Shown piece by piece: positions 52,301-60,140 of a stretch of 64,000 nt of DNA. The stretch covers positions 1-64,000 of the forward strand of contig DASYYY010000005.1 of NCBI GenBank assembly GCA_035933635.1, in the 5' to 3' direction. The notes beneath the pieces were generated by a model. That model was not told where the DNA came from, did no database searches, and saw only the letters and a list, made by a program, of their open reading frames with translations. The position numbers and the translations under genes are program-made. The stretch's first letter is position 1. The number at the start of each line of letters is the position of its first letter. This stretch comes from JAKIVR01 sp035933635 (GTDB lineage: Archaea; Thermoplasmatota; Thermoplasmata; Lutacidiplasmatales; UBA184).

Positions 52301-53897
52301 CCCGGTTGTAGCTCTGGGCCTCGCGGAGCTTCTCCTGGAGCGCCCGCGGCTCGGTGATGTCGCGGGCGGCGGCGAACACTCCCTTGACCCGCCCGTCCGG
52401 CCCGCGGTAGACCGAGACGTTCAACGAGACGATCAACGGACCGCCGGTCCGGGGCTTGAGGACGAGCTCGTAGTCGGTCAGCAACCCCTTGTCGAAGGTC
52501 TGCCGCACGGCGGAGACCGCCCGGTTGGGGTCGGTGAAATAGGTCTTGAACGGGCTGCCGATGAGCTCCTCCCGCCGGAACCCCGTGACCCGGACCATCT
52601 GCTCGTTGACGTCGCTGATGACCATGTCCGAGTCGACGGTGACAAGGGCGTCGGGCGAGGCCTCGATCAGACTGCGATTGTACAGTTGCGACTCCCGCAG
52701 CTGCTCCTGGAGCCGGTTCTGCGCGGTAATGTCCCGCGCGGACGCGAACACCCCCTTGGGACGCCCGCTGACGTCCTTGAACACCGAGGCGTTGAGCGAG
52801 ACGACCTTGTCGGCGCCGATGCGGGGCTTCAGTGTCAGGGCGTAGTCGGTGACGTACCCCTCCTCCATGGTACGGGCGATGCCGGCCATCGCGCGGTCCG
52901 GGTCGGTGAAGTAGTCGGAGAAACGGCTGCCGATCAGTTCCTCGCGGGTGTAGCCTGTCGCCGCCTCCATTTGGCGGTTCAGGTCGGTGACGACGCCCGC
53001 CCGGTCGACGGTGAACAGCGCATCGACCGCCGCCTCGATCAGGCCGCGGTTGTAGTTCTGCGATTCCCGCAGCTCCCCCTCGAGGGCCTTCTGCTCGGTG
53101 ACGTCGCGCGCCGCGGCGAATACGCCACGGAGCCGGCCGTCCCGCCCGCGGAAGGTCGTGGCGTTGTAGGAGACGACCTTGGATCCTCCTTGCCGCGATT
53201 GCACGGTGAGCTCGAAGTTGGTCACCCGGTCCTCGGCCAGCACGCGCCGGATCGCCTCCTCCGCGCGGGAGGGGTCGGTGAAGTAGGTCTTGAACGGGCT
53301 GCCGACGAGGATCTCGCGGGGGCATCCCGTGAACTCCTCCATCTGCCTGTTGACATCGGTGATGATGCCGAGCGTGTCGGTCGTCATCATCGCGTCGATG
53401 TTGGACTCGATGAGCCCGCGGTTGTACTCCTCCGATTCGATGACCTTCTGGTGGAGCTGCTTCTCCTCAGTGATGTCCTTGGAGACGAATAGGTAGCCGA
53501 GCGGCTTGCCGTTCGGGTCCCTCAGGACGGTCAGAACGACCCGGGCGGCGAACCGCTCTCCGTTCTTGCGCAACCGTTCGATGACCCCCTCGTACTTTCC
53601 CTGCTCCAGCGCGACCTTGAACAGGTGCTCGAAGTTCCCGCCCTCGGTGAACTCCGGGGTATTGAGGACGCGGCTGTCCTTGCCGAGCACCTCGTCGGCG
53701 GTGTAGCCGTAGATCCGGTGCGCGCCCTCGTTCCAGAGGAGCACCCGCCCCGTCAGGTCCGAGGCGATGATCGAGTACTCGGTCGAGGATTCGAGGACAT
53801 TCTGGAGAAAAGCCCGGTAGTCCGGAATCCCTTCGAACCGTGCTGTGGTGGTCATTCGCCGTTCGGACGGCGGACGGCTGCCCTCCACCGTTACCAC
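49305..53897 (-). CDS. Multi-PAS histidine kinase, ten PAS domains
   Basis: 1530 residues. Residues about 24-151 are a first, diverged PAS domain. Residues 152-1267 are nine PAS units of exactly 124 residues each, with no indels. A coiled linker and the phosphorylation helix follow, with His1298 in ANMSHELRTPLNSIIGF, then the HATPase domain (NLVSNAVKF, DTGIGIA, GSGLGLSLTKRLIE). No membrane segment or signal peptide is seen, so the kinase should be cytoplasmic. Cofactors of the PAS units are not predictable. The GTG start is 25 nt after a TATA element; an ATG at 53855 is a weaker choice. Two receiver genes follow at once. Confidence 0.92.
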   Translation of the reverse strand: MVTVEGSRPPSERRMTTTARFEGIPDYRAFLQNVLESSTEYSIIASDLTGRVLLWNEGAHRIYGYTADEVLGKDSRVLNTPEFTEGGNFEHLFKVALEQGKYEGVIERLRKNGERFAARVVLTVLRDPNGKPLGYLFVSKDITEEKQLHQKVIESEEYNRGLIESNIDAMMTTDTLGIITDVNRQMEEFTGCPREILVGSPFKTYFTDPSRAEEAIRRVLAEDRVTNFELTVQSRQGGSKVVSYNATTFRGRDGRLRGVFAAARDVTEQKALEGELRESQNYNRGLIEAAVDALFTVDRAGVVTDLNRQMEAATGYTREELIGSRFSDYFTDPDRAMAGIARTMEEGYVTDYALTLKPRIGADKVVSLNASVFKDVSGRPKGVFASARDITAQNRLQEQLRESQLYNRSLIEASPDALVTVDSDMVISDVNEQMVRVTGFRREELIGSPFKTYFTDPNRAVSAVRQTFDKGLLTDYELVLKPRTGGPLIVSLNVSVYRGPDGRVKGVFAAARDITEPRALQEKLREAQSYNRGLIEASADAMVSVDASLQISDVNEQMVRLTGHTRKQLIGSSFIQYFTDPDRAAAGVRQTLSKGAVTNYELVLRSKSGRLTQVSLSASVFRDVEGRVRGVFASARDITEQKQLEAQLRDSQSYNRGLIESSIDGLFTTDAVGIITDVNRQMEVLSGLTREKLIGTPLKAYFTDPSRAEDGIRRVLEQGRLTNFELALQSADGAQTTVSFNATTFLGADGALKGIFASARDATEGKKLELELRESQNYNRSLIEASVDSLLTVDPNLTITDVNEQIARVTGYSRGELIGSQFPDYFTDTARAGAGVRETLKNGVVTNYELTLRSRHGRLIQVSFNASVFRDTEGRIRGIFASARDITEQKRLQEQLRESQIYNRGLIEASPDALVTVDPELVITDVNEQMVRLSGASRESLLGSPFPQYFTDSERAVAGVRRTLREGSVTNYELILNSRDGRRTLVSFNAAVFHDAEGNIAGIFGAARDITEQKRNEEQLREAQNYNRGLIEASPDALVTVAPDFIVTDVNEQMVRLSGFTRKHLIGSQFPTLFTDPARAENAVRRALEETSVSNYELLLRKRNGQKIPVSFNAGTAYDMAGHVRGVLGAARDVTEQKRLEAQLRESQNYNRSLVESNIDALMTTDVLGLITDVNRQMEVLTGLSREQLIGTAFKLYFTDPDKAEEGIRRVLSEDKVTDFELTMRMPGGRTIEVSYNAATFRDTEGRLKGVFAAARDVTEQNRLRLQLEQRNRELEIQNQRVQEANRLKSEFLANMSHELRTPLNSIIGFSDHLLAQDPKTFSAEHREYLDDILNSGKHLLQLINDVLDLAKVEAGKMELTPEPFSPQRAVTEVCSVVKPLVEDKHIALVTELSAEPESVTLDPLRFKQILFNLVSNAVKFTDAGGKVEVHLLGNGDRHFQIRVVDTGIGIAPEDLPRLFREFEQLDAGPGRRFQGSGLGLSLTKRLIELHAGSIDVASEYGKGTSITVTLPVSTNGHPDTEVESTPAAA
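50097..53444 (-). repeat. Nine tandem 372-nt PAS-coding repeats
   Basis: Nine back-to-back units inside the kinase gene, each 372 nt (124 codons) with none gained or lost. Each begins (V/L)(R/I)E-type residues followed by YNRxL(I/V)E and ends in ARD(I/V)TEQ or a variant. Units 1, 5 and 9 form one subfamily (TTD near the start, VNRQME, FEL); units 3, 4, 6, 7 and 8 form another (VD, VNEQ, YEL). Unit 2 is intermediate. Details are in the findings. Confidence 0.9.
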
Positions 53898-53917
53898 CTA
53901 TCGACCTTGGGTGCCGC

Positions 53918-53926
53918 CTATAAGCC
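53918..53926 (-). promoter_or_regulatory. TATA box for the multi-PAS kinase operon
   Basis: GCTTATAGG (minus strand) is centred 25 nt before the GTG start codon at 53897, so the mRNA should start at or very near that codon. This supports the GTG over the internal ATG. Confidence 0.6.
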
Positions 53927-54055
53927 CCGGCCGTGATAGAAAGCTTACGGGCTAACCCAGACGATAGTCCCTGAGGGCCGGGGCTCGGCCCAAACTAACG
54001 CCGCGGCGAACGGAGGGATCTCATCGTCCGGGCATGGGGAACGCCCGAGCGGACG

Positions 54056-54577
54056 CTACCGGCTCGCGGCGAGCTCGGCGACCGGGGTTCCGTCGGTCTC
54101 GGGGACCGACGGTGGCTCGGTGATCCTCAAGAACAGGAAGATCGGTTGCGCGAGCCAGGCCACGGTCCAGCCGCGTTGGGTCAACGAATAGCGGACCCGC
54201 GGCGGGCGCGTGTCGATGATCTCCCGCTGCACCATGCCGTTCTGCTCGAGCTCCTTGAGCTTAAGCGAGAGGACGCGGGGACTGATGCCGGGCATGCTCC
54301 GCCGCAATTCCTCGAAGCCTACCGAGGGAACGGCGTGGAGGGCGAGGAGCACGTCCGCCGACCACTTGCCGAAGATCGAGCGCACGATCTTGAGGTCGGC
54401 CTGGGCCACGGCCGCAGGATCCGTGCTGGGTCCCAGGAGGTCGTTCACGCGCTCGACGAGCCGGACGGCCGACTCGCGGAAATCCGAGAAGCTCCGCTCG
54501 ATATCGTCCTCGGGCGAGGCCGCGCGTGCCGGAGCACTGCGGGGGGTACGTGCCGGCGATGCACTTGAGCTCGGCAT
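54056..54577 (-). CDS. HxlR-like winged-helix transcriptional regulator
   Basis: 173 residues from ATG 54577; ATG 54604 is the alternative. The HxlR-type domain is clear: LKIVRSIFGKWSADVLLALH, then VGFEELRRSMPGISPRVLSLKLKELEQNGMVQREI with the recognition helix, then wing RVRYSLTQRGW. It lacks the Cys of redox-sensing HxlR members, so the signal is unknown. The N-terminal 30 residues are Ser/Ala/Pro-rich. A GAATTATAA TATA-like patch lies about 37 nt upstream. It is divergent from the glycosyltransferase and could control that gene or itself. Confidence 0.82.
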   Translation of the reverse strand: MPSSSASPARTPRSAPARAASPEDDIERSFSDFRESAVRLVERVNDLLGPSTDPAAVAQADLKIVRSIFGKWSADVLLALHAVPSVGFEELRRSMPGISPRVLSLKLKELEQNGMVQREIIDTRPPRVRYSLTQRGWTVAWLAQPIFLFLRITEPPSVPETDGTPVAELAASR

Positions 54578-54864
54578 GGCACAACTCGAAGCGTACGATG
54601 CCATCCATGGGTTATAATTCGGCACTAATGAAACGGTAAGCGAACCCGGGTCTCTCCACGCCGAGACCGCAGTGCTCCGAGCGGCCCCGCTCGGGACGGA
54701 TGGAATCTCGACCTCATTCCCATCGAGCCATCCCTCTGAGTTGAGTTCGGCTCGCGGAGGCCGAGTCTCCCGGGGATTCTTGGCACCCATCTCCCACCGA
54801 TGAGTCATCGGATTACGGGCGTAATAGGGTCGGTTCTTAATCCGGTTCACGGATAAATCGCCCG

Positions 54865-56352
54865 ATGTCCCGGGTTCAGCACGGATCGCCGCTAGAAGCG
54901 GTCCCCGAGAGTGCGCTCATGGAGTTCAACGAGACGACCGGTGACAATGTGGTCGCCACTCCGCCACGGCGAGGTCCACCGCGATCGCCGCGCTTGGTCT
55001 TGCTGCCCACGTTGAACGAGGAGGAAGGGCTCGGTCCGACGCTGACCGAGCTCCATCGCGTCGCGTTCGGGGGCTCCGATACGCTTCCGGGAGTGCTCGT
55101 CGTGGACGGCCGGTCCACGGACCGGACGATCGCCATCGCGGAGGAATATGGTGTACCCGTGCTCGTTCAACAGGGACGCGGCAAGGGCGCCGCGATCCGC
55201 GAAGGGCTCACCGCGGCAAGGGCGCAGGGCTATCGCAGCGTCGCGGTGATGGACGCCGACAACACCTATCCGGCGAGCTCGCTCCCCGCGCTGTTCGAAC
55301 TGCTCGACCTCGGCGCCGACCTCGTCATCGGGATGCGCCGGCCCGAGCGCCCCGCCGCCGCCACGCTCCGTGATGTGGTCCACCGCGTCGGGAATGGGAT
55401 CCTCAATTACGCCGCGGCGCAGGCGAGTGGCCAGCCGCTGCTCGATGTCTGCAGCGGTTTCTGGGGCGTCCGGCTCGAAAGTATGGAAGGCGTCCCACTC
55501 GAGTCCGAGGGTTTCGAGGTCGAGTCGGAACTGTTCCTCAAGAGCTTCCGGGCCGGCCTGCAGGTCGTCCAGCTTCCGATCGGCTACCGGACCCGGGCCG
55601 GCGAGGCCAAGCTGCGCGCTTTCCACGACGGGAGCCGGATCCTGCTCTCGATCCTCCGGAACTCGGTTCGGCCGATCGGTCACTCCGGTCGCCCGCCGGC
55701 CGGAGCCGTCGGACGGGCCAATGTCCAGGTCCCGTTCTCGAGCCTCCAGCGTACGCTCCTCGGGCTGAACCCCGACCGGCTCGTGGTCCTGTCCGCTCCG
55801 GATCGCTTCGCCGAGGCCGAGCTCCTCGCCGCCCGTTACGGGGCAGGGTCACCCGATACCGAGGTGATCACCGCCATGATTGCACCGGAAGCCTCCGAGG
55901 GCCCTGACCGGACCTCCCACCTCTTGTCCGAATCCGCCGGCTACGCCTCGACGGTCGTCGTGCTGTTCCCTCAGTCCTCGATCGGAGCCGAACCCGGCGC
56001 CCATTCCCTGATCGGCATCCCGCGCTCCCAGCGGATCATCGAGGTCCCGCACGAACAGGTCGGGGAGGGTACAAATGCCGCCGACCCCAGGCCGGCGCCG
56101 CGGCACGATGGCCTGCGCAGCGAGCGGGTACGCCTCGGATATCGCGGCGCCTGGTTCATCCTCGGCGCCACACTCGAACCGTCGTGGGTGACCCGCGAGC
56201 TGGCCTTGCTCCAGGCGAACCCGACCGGCAGCTCGCTGCGCGTGTTCCGCCGGGATGCGCCGCCGTCGGCGCGGCTGGAGCGGGTCGGCCGGTGGACCTG
56301 GTCGGCGCTCCAGCGCGCGCTGTCCGCGAATACCGAAGCCACAGGCTCATGA
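54865..56352 (+). CDS. Family 2 glycosyltransferase with an extra C-terminal domain
   Basis: 495 residues. The GT2 domain (about 40-280) shows LVLLPTLNEEEGLGPTL, VLVVDGRSTDRTIAIA, KGAAIREGLTAARAQGY and the DxD VAVMDADNTYP, resembling dolichyl-phosphate sugar transferases, but no membrane anchor is seen. The C-terminal 210 residues are a soluble region of unknown fold with a SAPDRFAEAELLAARY segment. The stop overlaps the glmM-type gene start by 4 nt (ATGA), so the product probably supplies or uses the same sugar phosphate pathway. The ATG at 54865 has a TTAATCC patch 28 nt upstream. Confidence 0.82.
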   Translation: MSRVQHGSPLEAVPESALMEFNETTGDNVVATPPRRGPPRSPRLVLLPTLNEEEGLGPTLTELHRVAFGGSDTLPGVLVVDGRSTDRTIAIAEEYGVPVLVQQGRGKGAAIREGLTAARAQGYRSVAVMDADNTYPASSLPALFELLDLGADLVIGMRRPERPAAATLRDVVHRVGNGILNYAAAQASGQPLLDVCSGFWGVRLESMEGVPLESEGFEVESELFLKSFRAGLQVVQLPIGYRTRAGEAKLRAFHDGSRILLSILRNSVRPIGHSGRPPAGAVGRANVQVPFSSLQRTLLGLNPDRLVVLSAPDRFAEAELLAARYGAGSPDTEVITAMIAPEASEGPDRTSHLLSESAGYASTVVVLFPQSSIGAEPGAHSLIGIPRSQRIIEVPHEQVGEGTNAADPRPAPRHDGLRSERVRLGYRGAWFILGATLEPSWVTRELALLQANPTGSSLRVFRRDAPPSARLERVGRWTWSALQRALSANTEATGS

Positions 56353-57806
56353 GCCGGGCCCGTCGTGGCTACGTCGTGGCACCCGAAGGAGAGCCCCCCG
56401 CCCCGCGGCTGTTCGGGACCGACGGGATCCGTCTGGTGGTGGGGCGCGAGCTGACGCCCGAGCTCCTCACGAAGGTCGTCTCGGCGCTCGCGGCCTACCT
56501 CCGGGGTAACGGCGAAGTGCTCCTCGCGCGCGACTTCCGCACGACCTCGGAAGCGATCGCGCGCGTGGTCTCCGGCGGGCTGCTGATGCAGGGCATCCAC
56601 GTCCGCGACCTTGGCGTGATGCCCACGCCCTGTCTCCAGTTCAATGTCCGCCACCTCGGGGCGACGATGGGGGTGACCGTGACCGCCTCGCACAACCCCA
56701 CCGAGTTCAATGGGCTGAAGCTGACCGGCCCCGAGGGCCTGGAGCTCCCGCGCGACGGCGAGGAGTTCATCGAGCGCTCGATCCACACCGGCGACTTCCC
56801 TTCCGGGACCTGGGACCACGTCGGGGCCTATCGCGCGGATTCCGACGGCATCGACCGGTACCTGCGATCGATCGTTTCCCACGTCGACGTCGAGGCGGTC
56901 CGGCGCTTCGCTCCGACGGTGGTCCTGGACAGCGGCAACGGTACCAGCCTGCTGACGGGGCCGCCGCTGCTGCGCGAGCTCGGCTGCCGCGTGATCACGC
57001 TCAACGCCAATCCCGACGGATACTTTTCGGGCCGACCCTCCGAGCCGAGCGAGGAGAACCTCGCCGAGCTCCGCCGGGCGGTCGTCGAGTTCGGGGCGGC
57101 GGTCGGGATCGCCCACGACGGCGACTCCGACCGGATCGCATTCGTCGATGAGCAGGGCCGCTACATCCCCGGCGAGGTCGCGCTCGCGGTCTTCGCCCGG
57201 GCGCGACTGAAGGAGCATCCGCACGCGACCATCGTCACCAGCATCACCTCCTCCACGGCCGTCGCCGACGTCGTGCGCGAGATGGGCGGCAGGCTCGTCG
57301 AGACGCGCTCGGGCTCGCTGCCCGTGGCCCGCGGGGTCGTCGAGAGCCGGGCGATCTTCGCTGGCGAGGAGAACGGCGGCTACTACTGGCCCGAGCACCA
57401 GGTCGCCCGCGACGGTCCGATGAGCTCGGCGAAGATGGTCGAGCTTCTCGCCCACGAGCGTCGGCCCCTCTCGGAGATCGTCGCCGAGATGCCCACCTAC
57501 ACCGTCCTCAAGACCAAGGTCCCGCTCGCGCAGGAGGCGCTCGCCGCGCGTCCGATCAAGGAGTACGTCGTGCGCGAGGCGCGCCGCCGGCTCGAATCCG
57601 GCGCCCAGCGGCTGATCGACATCGATGGGATCAAGGCCCACTATCCGGACGGCTGGCTCCTGGTCCGACCCAGCGGGACCGAGCCGATCTGCCGGGTGTT
57701 CGCCGAAAGCCGCGACCCCGCGCGCGCCAAGGAGCTGCTGGCCCAGGGCGTGGACCTGGTTCAGGAGCTGCTCGGGGAGTGGAAGCGGCACGCGCCGACG
57801 GGGTGA
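56349..57806 (+). CDS. glmM: Phosphosugar mutase (phosphoglucosamine/phosphomannomutase family)
   Basis: 485 residues, alpha-D-phosphohexomutase family. RLFGTDGIR near residue 20; the phospho-serine loop TVTASHNPTEFNGLKL (Ser114); the metal loop IAHDGDSDRIAFV; the sugar-binding GEENGGYYWPEH; and the phosphate-binding LVRPSGTEPICRVFAES. All four domains are present. It shifts phosphate between C6 and C1 of glucosamine, glucose or mannose; the exact sugar is unclear, so the symbol is tentative. It is coupled to the upstream glycosyltransferase gene through ATGA. Confidence 0.9.
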   Translation: MSRARRGYVVAPEGEPPAPRLFGTDGIRLVVGRELTPELLTKVVSALAAYLRGNGEVLLARDFRTTSEAIARVVSGGLLMQGIHVRDLGVMPTPCLQFNVRHLGATMGVTVTASHNPTEFNGLKLTGPEGLELPRDGEEFIERSIHTGDFPSGTWDHVGAYRADSDGIDRYLRSIVSHVDVEAVRRFAPTVVLDSGNGTSLLTGPPLLRELGCRVITLNANPDGYFSGRPSEPSEENLAELRRAVVEFGAAVGIAHDGDSDRIAFVDEQGRYIPGEVALAVFARARLKEHPHATIVTSITSSTAVADVVREMGGRLVETRSGSLPVARGVVESRAIFAGEENGGYYWPEHQVARDGPMSSAKMVELLAHERRPLSEIVAEMPTYTVLKTKVPLAQEALAARPIKEYVVREARRRLESGAQRLIDIDGIKAHYPDGWLLVRPSGTEPICRVFAESRDPARAKELLAQGVDLVQELLGEWKRHAPTG

Positions 57807-57854
57807 GCCGCTGGTGCCGGCCGCCGCCGGAATGGCCGCTCGCCCGCGCGGAGA

Positions 57855-58325
57855 TCACGTCGAGGGAGGGGCACCGAACCGCGCGGCCCAGTCGGTCATG
57901 AGGATGTCCCGAACCGGCTTGTAGACCTGGTCGTAGAACCCACGCCGCGATTCCAGCGTGGCCCGGTCGAACTTGCCGATCCGCTTCTCGGCCTCGGACC
58001 ACGCCGCCCGGAAGTTCTCGGTCGTGCCGAACCGGGAGGCCACCTGCCGCTGGAACGCCTCTTCAGTCTGCGGCTCCCCACCGATGATGAAGACGAGCCC
58101 ATCGGCGTTCGTGTCCCGCACCGCCTCGTCGTCGCCGAGCTTGTAGTAGGTGCGACCTTCCGACGAGGCGGCGCCTTCGGCGTGTTCGCCCGGGACCCCC
58201 GAACGGCTCGCCAGGAACCCGCGCTTGGCCGCGGCGTAGAAGATCGCGCGGTTCAAGCCCCACGAGTACGCCGAGTTCCGAGGCAACCCCAACGCCGAGG
58301 CGCGAGCGGCCTGGAGCATGGCCAT
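57855..58325 (-). CDS. Conserved-looking protein of unknown function
   Basis: 156 residues from ATG 58325; the frame is open to a GTG at 58454, 5 nt after the stop of the next gene upstream, and a GTG at 58367 is also possible. The sequence has a protein-like composition: AYSWGLNRAIFYAAAKRGFL near the start, TYYKLGDDEAVRDTNADGLVFIIGG in the middle, then a helical end. There is no recognised motif, signal or membrane segment. It ends 48 nt from the convergent glmM gene. The best start remains uncertain. Confidence 0.55.
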   Translation of the reverse strand: MAMLQAARASALGLPRNSAYSWGLNRAIFYAAAKRGFLASRSGVPGEHAEGAASSEGRTYYKLGDDEAVRDTNADGLVFIIGGEPQTEEAFQRQVASRFGTTENFRAAWSEAEKRIGKFDRATLESRRGFYDQVYKPVRDILMTDWAARFGAPPST

Positions 58326-58458
58326 CACGGTGAACCGGGAGATCCGGCCCCGGCGCGGCGCGGGCACGATGGTGGCACCCCACCGGTGTGAAAAAGAGGA
58401 CCGTCCGAAAACCGAGCCGTTCGCGCCCCGGACCGACCGATCGGCTGGAGGCACCCAG

Positions 58459-58803
58459 CTACCGGGCGGTCAGGGTGACGCTCGTGAACTCGCGGAACAG
58501 CAACTGCGAGGGTCGGTCGGTGGCGAGGAGCCAGTGGTCGAGGTTGGCGAGGACCTCGCGGTGGGCGTCGCAGGTCCGGTACACCTTCCAGGCCAGCAAT
58601 GGGCGGACCGTCACTCCCTCCGAGCGGAGCACGGTGAGTTCATTGCGCGCATGGGCGCGACACGGTCGAACCACGGTGGCGGGGACCGGGTCGGCGAGTC
58701 CCTCGTAGCCGTAGTCCCGGGCCTCCCAGAACTCGCAGTGGGGGTCGGGGATCGAGATCGCGAACGGGTTCTCCTCAGCGAAGTGTGAAACTTCCACGGC
58801 CAT
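58459..58803 (-). CDS. Small unknown protein with three Cys/His pairs
   Basis: 114 residues. No family is recognised. It has PHCEFW, RPCRAH and RTCDAH, three Cys/His-containing steps that could bind a metal, and no membrane segment. A CTTTTTCTA patch is centred 25 nt before the ATG and an 11-bp palindrome (GAGGTTACCTC) lies just upstream of that patch, so the gene may have its own regulator. It and the MFS gene are on the same strand with 80 nt between them. Confidence 0.6.
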   Translation of the reverse strand: MAVEVSHFAEENPFAISIPDPHCEFWEARDYGYEGLADPVPATVVRPCRAHARNELTVLRSEGVTVRPLLAWKVYRTCDAHREVLANLDHWLLATDRPSQLLFREFTSVTLTAR

Positions 58804-58823
58804 GGACCAAACTCCCCTCCCGA

Positions 58824-58847
58824 CTTTTTCTACGGGGAGGTTACCTC
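58824..58847 (-). promoter_or_regulatory. Promoter and 11-bp palindrome ahead of the Cys/His-pair gene
   Basis: A TATA-like TAGAAAAAG (minus strand, 58824-58832) centred 25 nt from the ATG, followed at 58837-58847 by GAGGTTACCTC, a perfect palindrome around one central base. A site this close behind the TATA box could bind a repressor or activator; no regulator is proven. Confidence 0.45.
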
Positions 58848-58883
58848 ATATCACCGGGGAGGGGACTGCGACCTCTCCGGCGG

Positions 58884-60140
58884 TCAGGATCGGGGGAGGC
58901 GCGGGGTCGGCGATTCATCGAGACCCCAGCGCCAAACCGATGGGGAGAGCACGAGGAAAACGTTCGTCAGGAGCGTGCCGACTCCGGCGATGAGGTACGC
59001 GTTCGAGATCCCGTACAGGAAGACGAAGACGCCGCCCAGCGCGATCCCCGCCGGGATCATCGCGAAGCTGCCGGCCTCGTCGGTGGCGAAGTAGCGCCCG
59101 AGGTATTCGTCGGGGACGGTGCGGTGGACGCCGGAAAGCCAGGTCGTGTTCCCCACGGACAAGAGCAGGCCGGCGGCGATCTCGAGCGGGACGGCCAGGA
59201 GGAGCGAACGGACGAACGCGAGCGCTACGATGAAGAAACCCACCGAACCCCAGCTCGGCAGGATCCATTGGCCGGGGGCGCGCTCGGCGTGCAAGCGGCT
59301 CGGGAGGACCGCACCGACGGCGAACCCGGCGGTGGTCGCGGCGACGAGAATGCCAAACCCCGCCGCACCCTGCCGGAGCTGGACGGCGACGTAGACGACC
59401 TGGAAGCCGCCCCAGATCGACAGGAAGAAGTTCGCGGCCATCGCCGAGAGCGTGATGATCAACAGGGGCCGCTGCGACCGCAGGTAGCGGAGCCCGGCCG
59501 CCACCTCCCCGAGCAAGGAGCTCGGTTCCTGGGGCCCCGCCGTCGCTGCCCGGGCCGTCGACGACGGGATCACCATGAGCAGGATCATCGTCGCCGAGAT
59601 GGCGAAGGTCAACGCGTTGAACGCGAGCCCGGCGACGGCGCCCACCGTCACGAGGAACACTCCCCCGAGCGGGCTTCCGACGAACTGGGCGACGGTGGTG
59701 CCCCCCTGGAGGAGCCCGTTGCCCTCCGTGACCTCCTCGCGGTCCAGGATACGGGGAACGGTCGCGTTGGTCGCCGGACGGAAGACGGTCGTGAAGGTCG
59801 CGGCCGCGAACATGACGCCGATGAGCAGCCCCGGTATCGCTCCGTAGAGCAGCACGAGCACGGCCAGGGCCCCGAAGCACCCGACCCGCGCCAGGTCGCA
59901 CCCGACCAGCACGCGCCGGCGGTCGAGCCGGTCGATCAACGCCCCGGCCAGCAGCCCGAACGCGAGGGTCGGGACGAACTGGACGATCCCGAGCAGCGAG
60001 ACGGCGAGGGCGGAGCCGGTGGTACTGTAGACGAGCCAGGTCACCACCAGGGTCCCGACGGCCGCACCCAGGGAGGACGTGACCGAACCGATCCAGAGCC
60101 GCCGGAAGTTCGGCCGGCGTAGGACCGTTGAGGCGTTCAT
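58884..60140 (-). CDS. Major facilitator superfamily transporter
   Basis: 418 residues with twelve hydrophobic segments. The MFS loop 2-3 motif is GALIDRLDRRRVLVGCDLARV, and the first helices are typical of the enterobactin-exporter/MFS_3 branch that expels drugs or siderophore-like molecules. The ATG overlaps the SRPBCC gene stop by 4 nt (ATGA). As the last gene of an ArsR-SRPBCC-MFS operon, an exporter induced by a small molecule is a reasonable reading; the substrate is unknown. Confidence 0.9.
   Translation of the reverse strand: MNASTVLRRPNFRRLWIGSVTSSLGAAVGTLVVTWLVYSTTGSALAVSLLGIVQFVPTLAFGLLAGALIDRLDRRRVLVGCDLARVGCFGALAVLVLLYGAIPGLLIGVMFAAATFTTVFRPATNATVPRILDREEVTEGNGLLQGGTTVAQFVGSPLGGVFLVTVGAVAGLAFNALTFAISATMILLMVIPSSTARAATAGPQEPSSLLGEVAAGLRYLRSQRPLLIITLSAMAANFFLSIWGGFQVVYVAVQLRQGAAGFGILVAATTAGFAVGAVLPSRLHAERAPGQWILPSWGSVGFFIVALAFVRSLLLAVPLEIAAGLLLSVGNTTWLSGVHRTVPDEYLGRYFATDEAGSFAMIPAGIALGGVFVFLYGISNAYLIAGVGTLLTNVFLVLSPSVWRWGLDESPTPRLPRS

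Noticed and set aside
50097..53444. Regular 372-nt repeats considered as a satellite or CRISPR-like array
   Set aside because: The repeats are fully coding, diverged, and have no unique spacers; they are PAS domain units.
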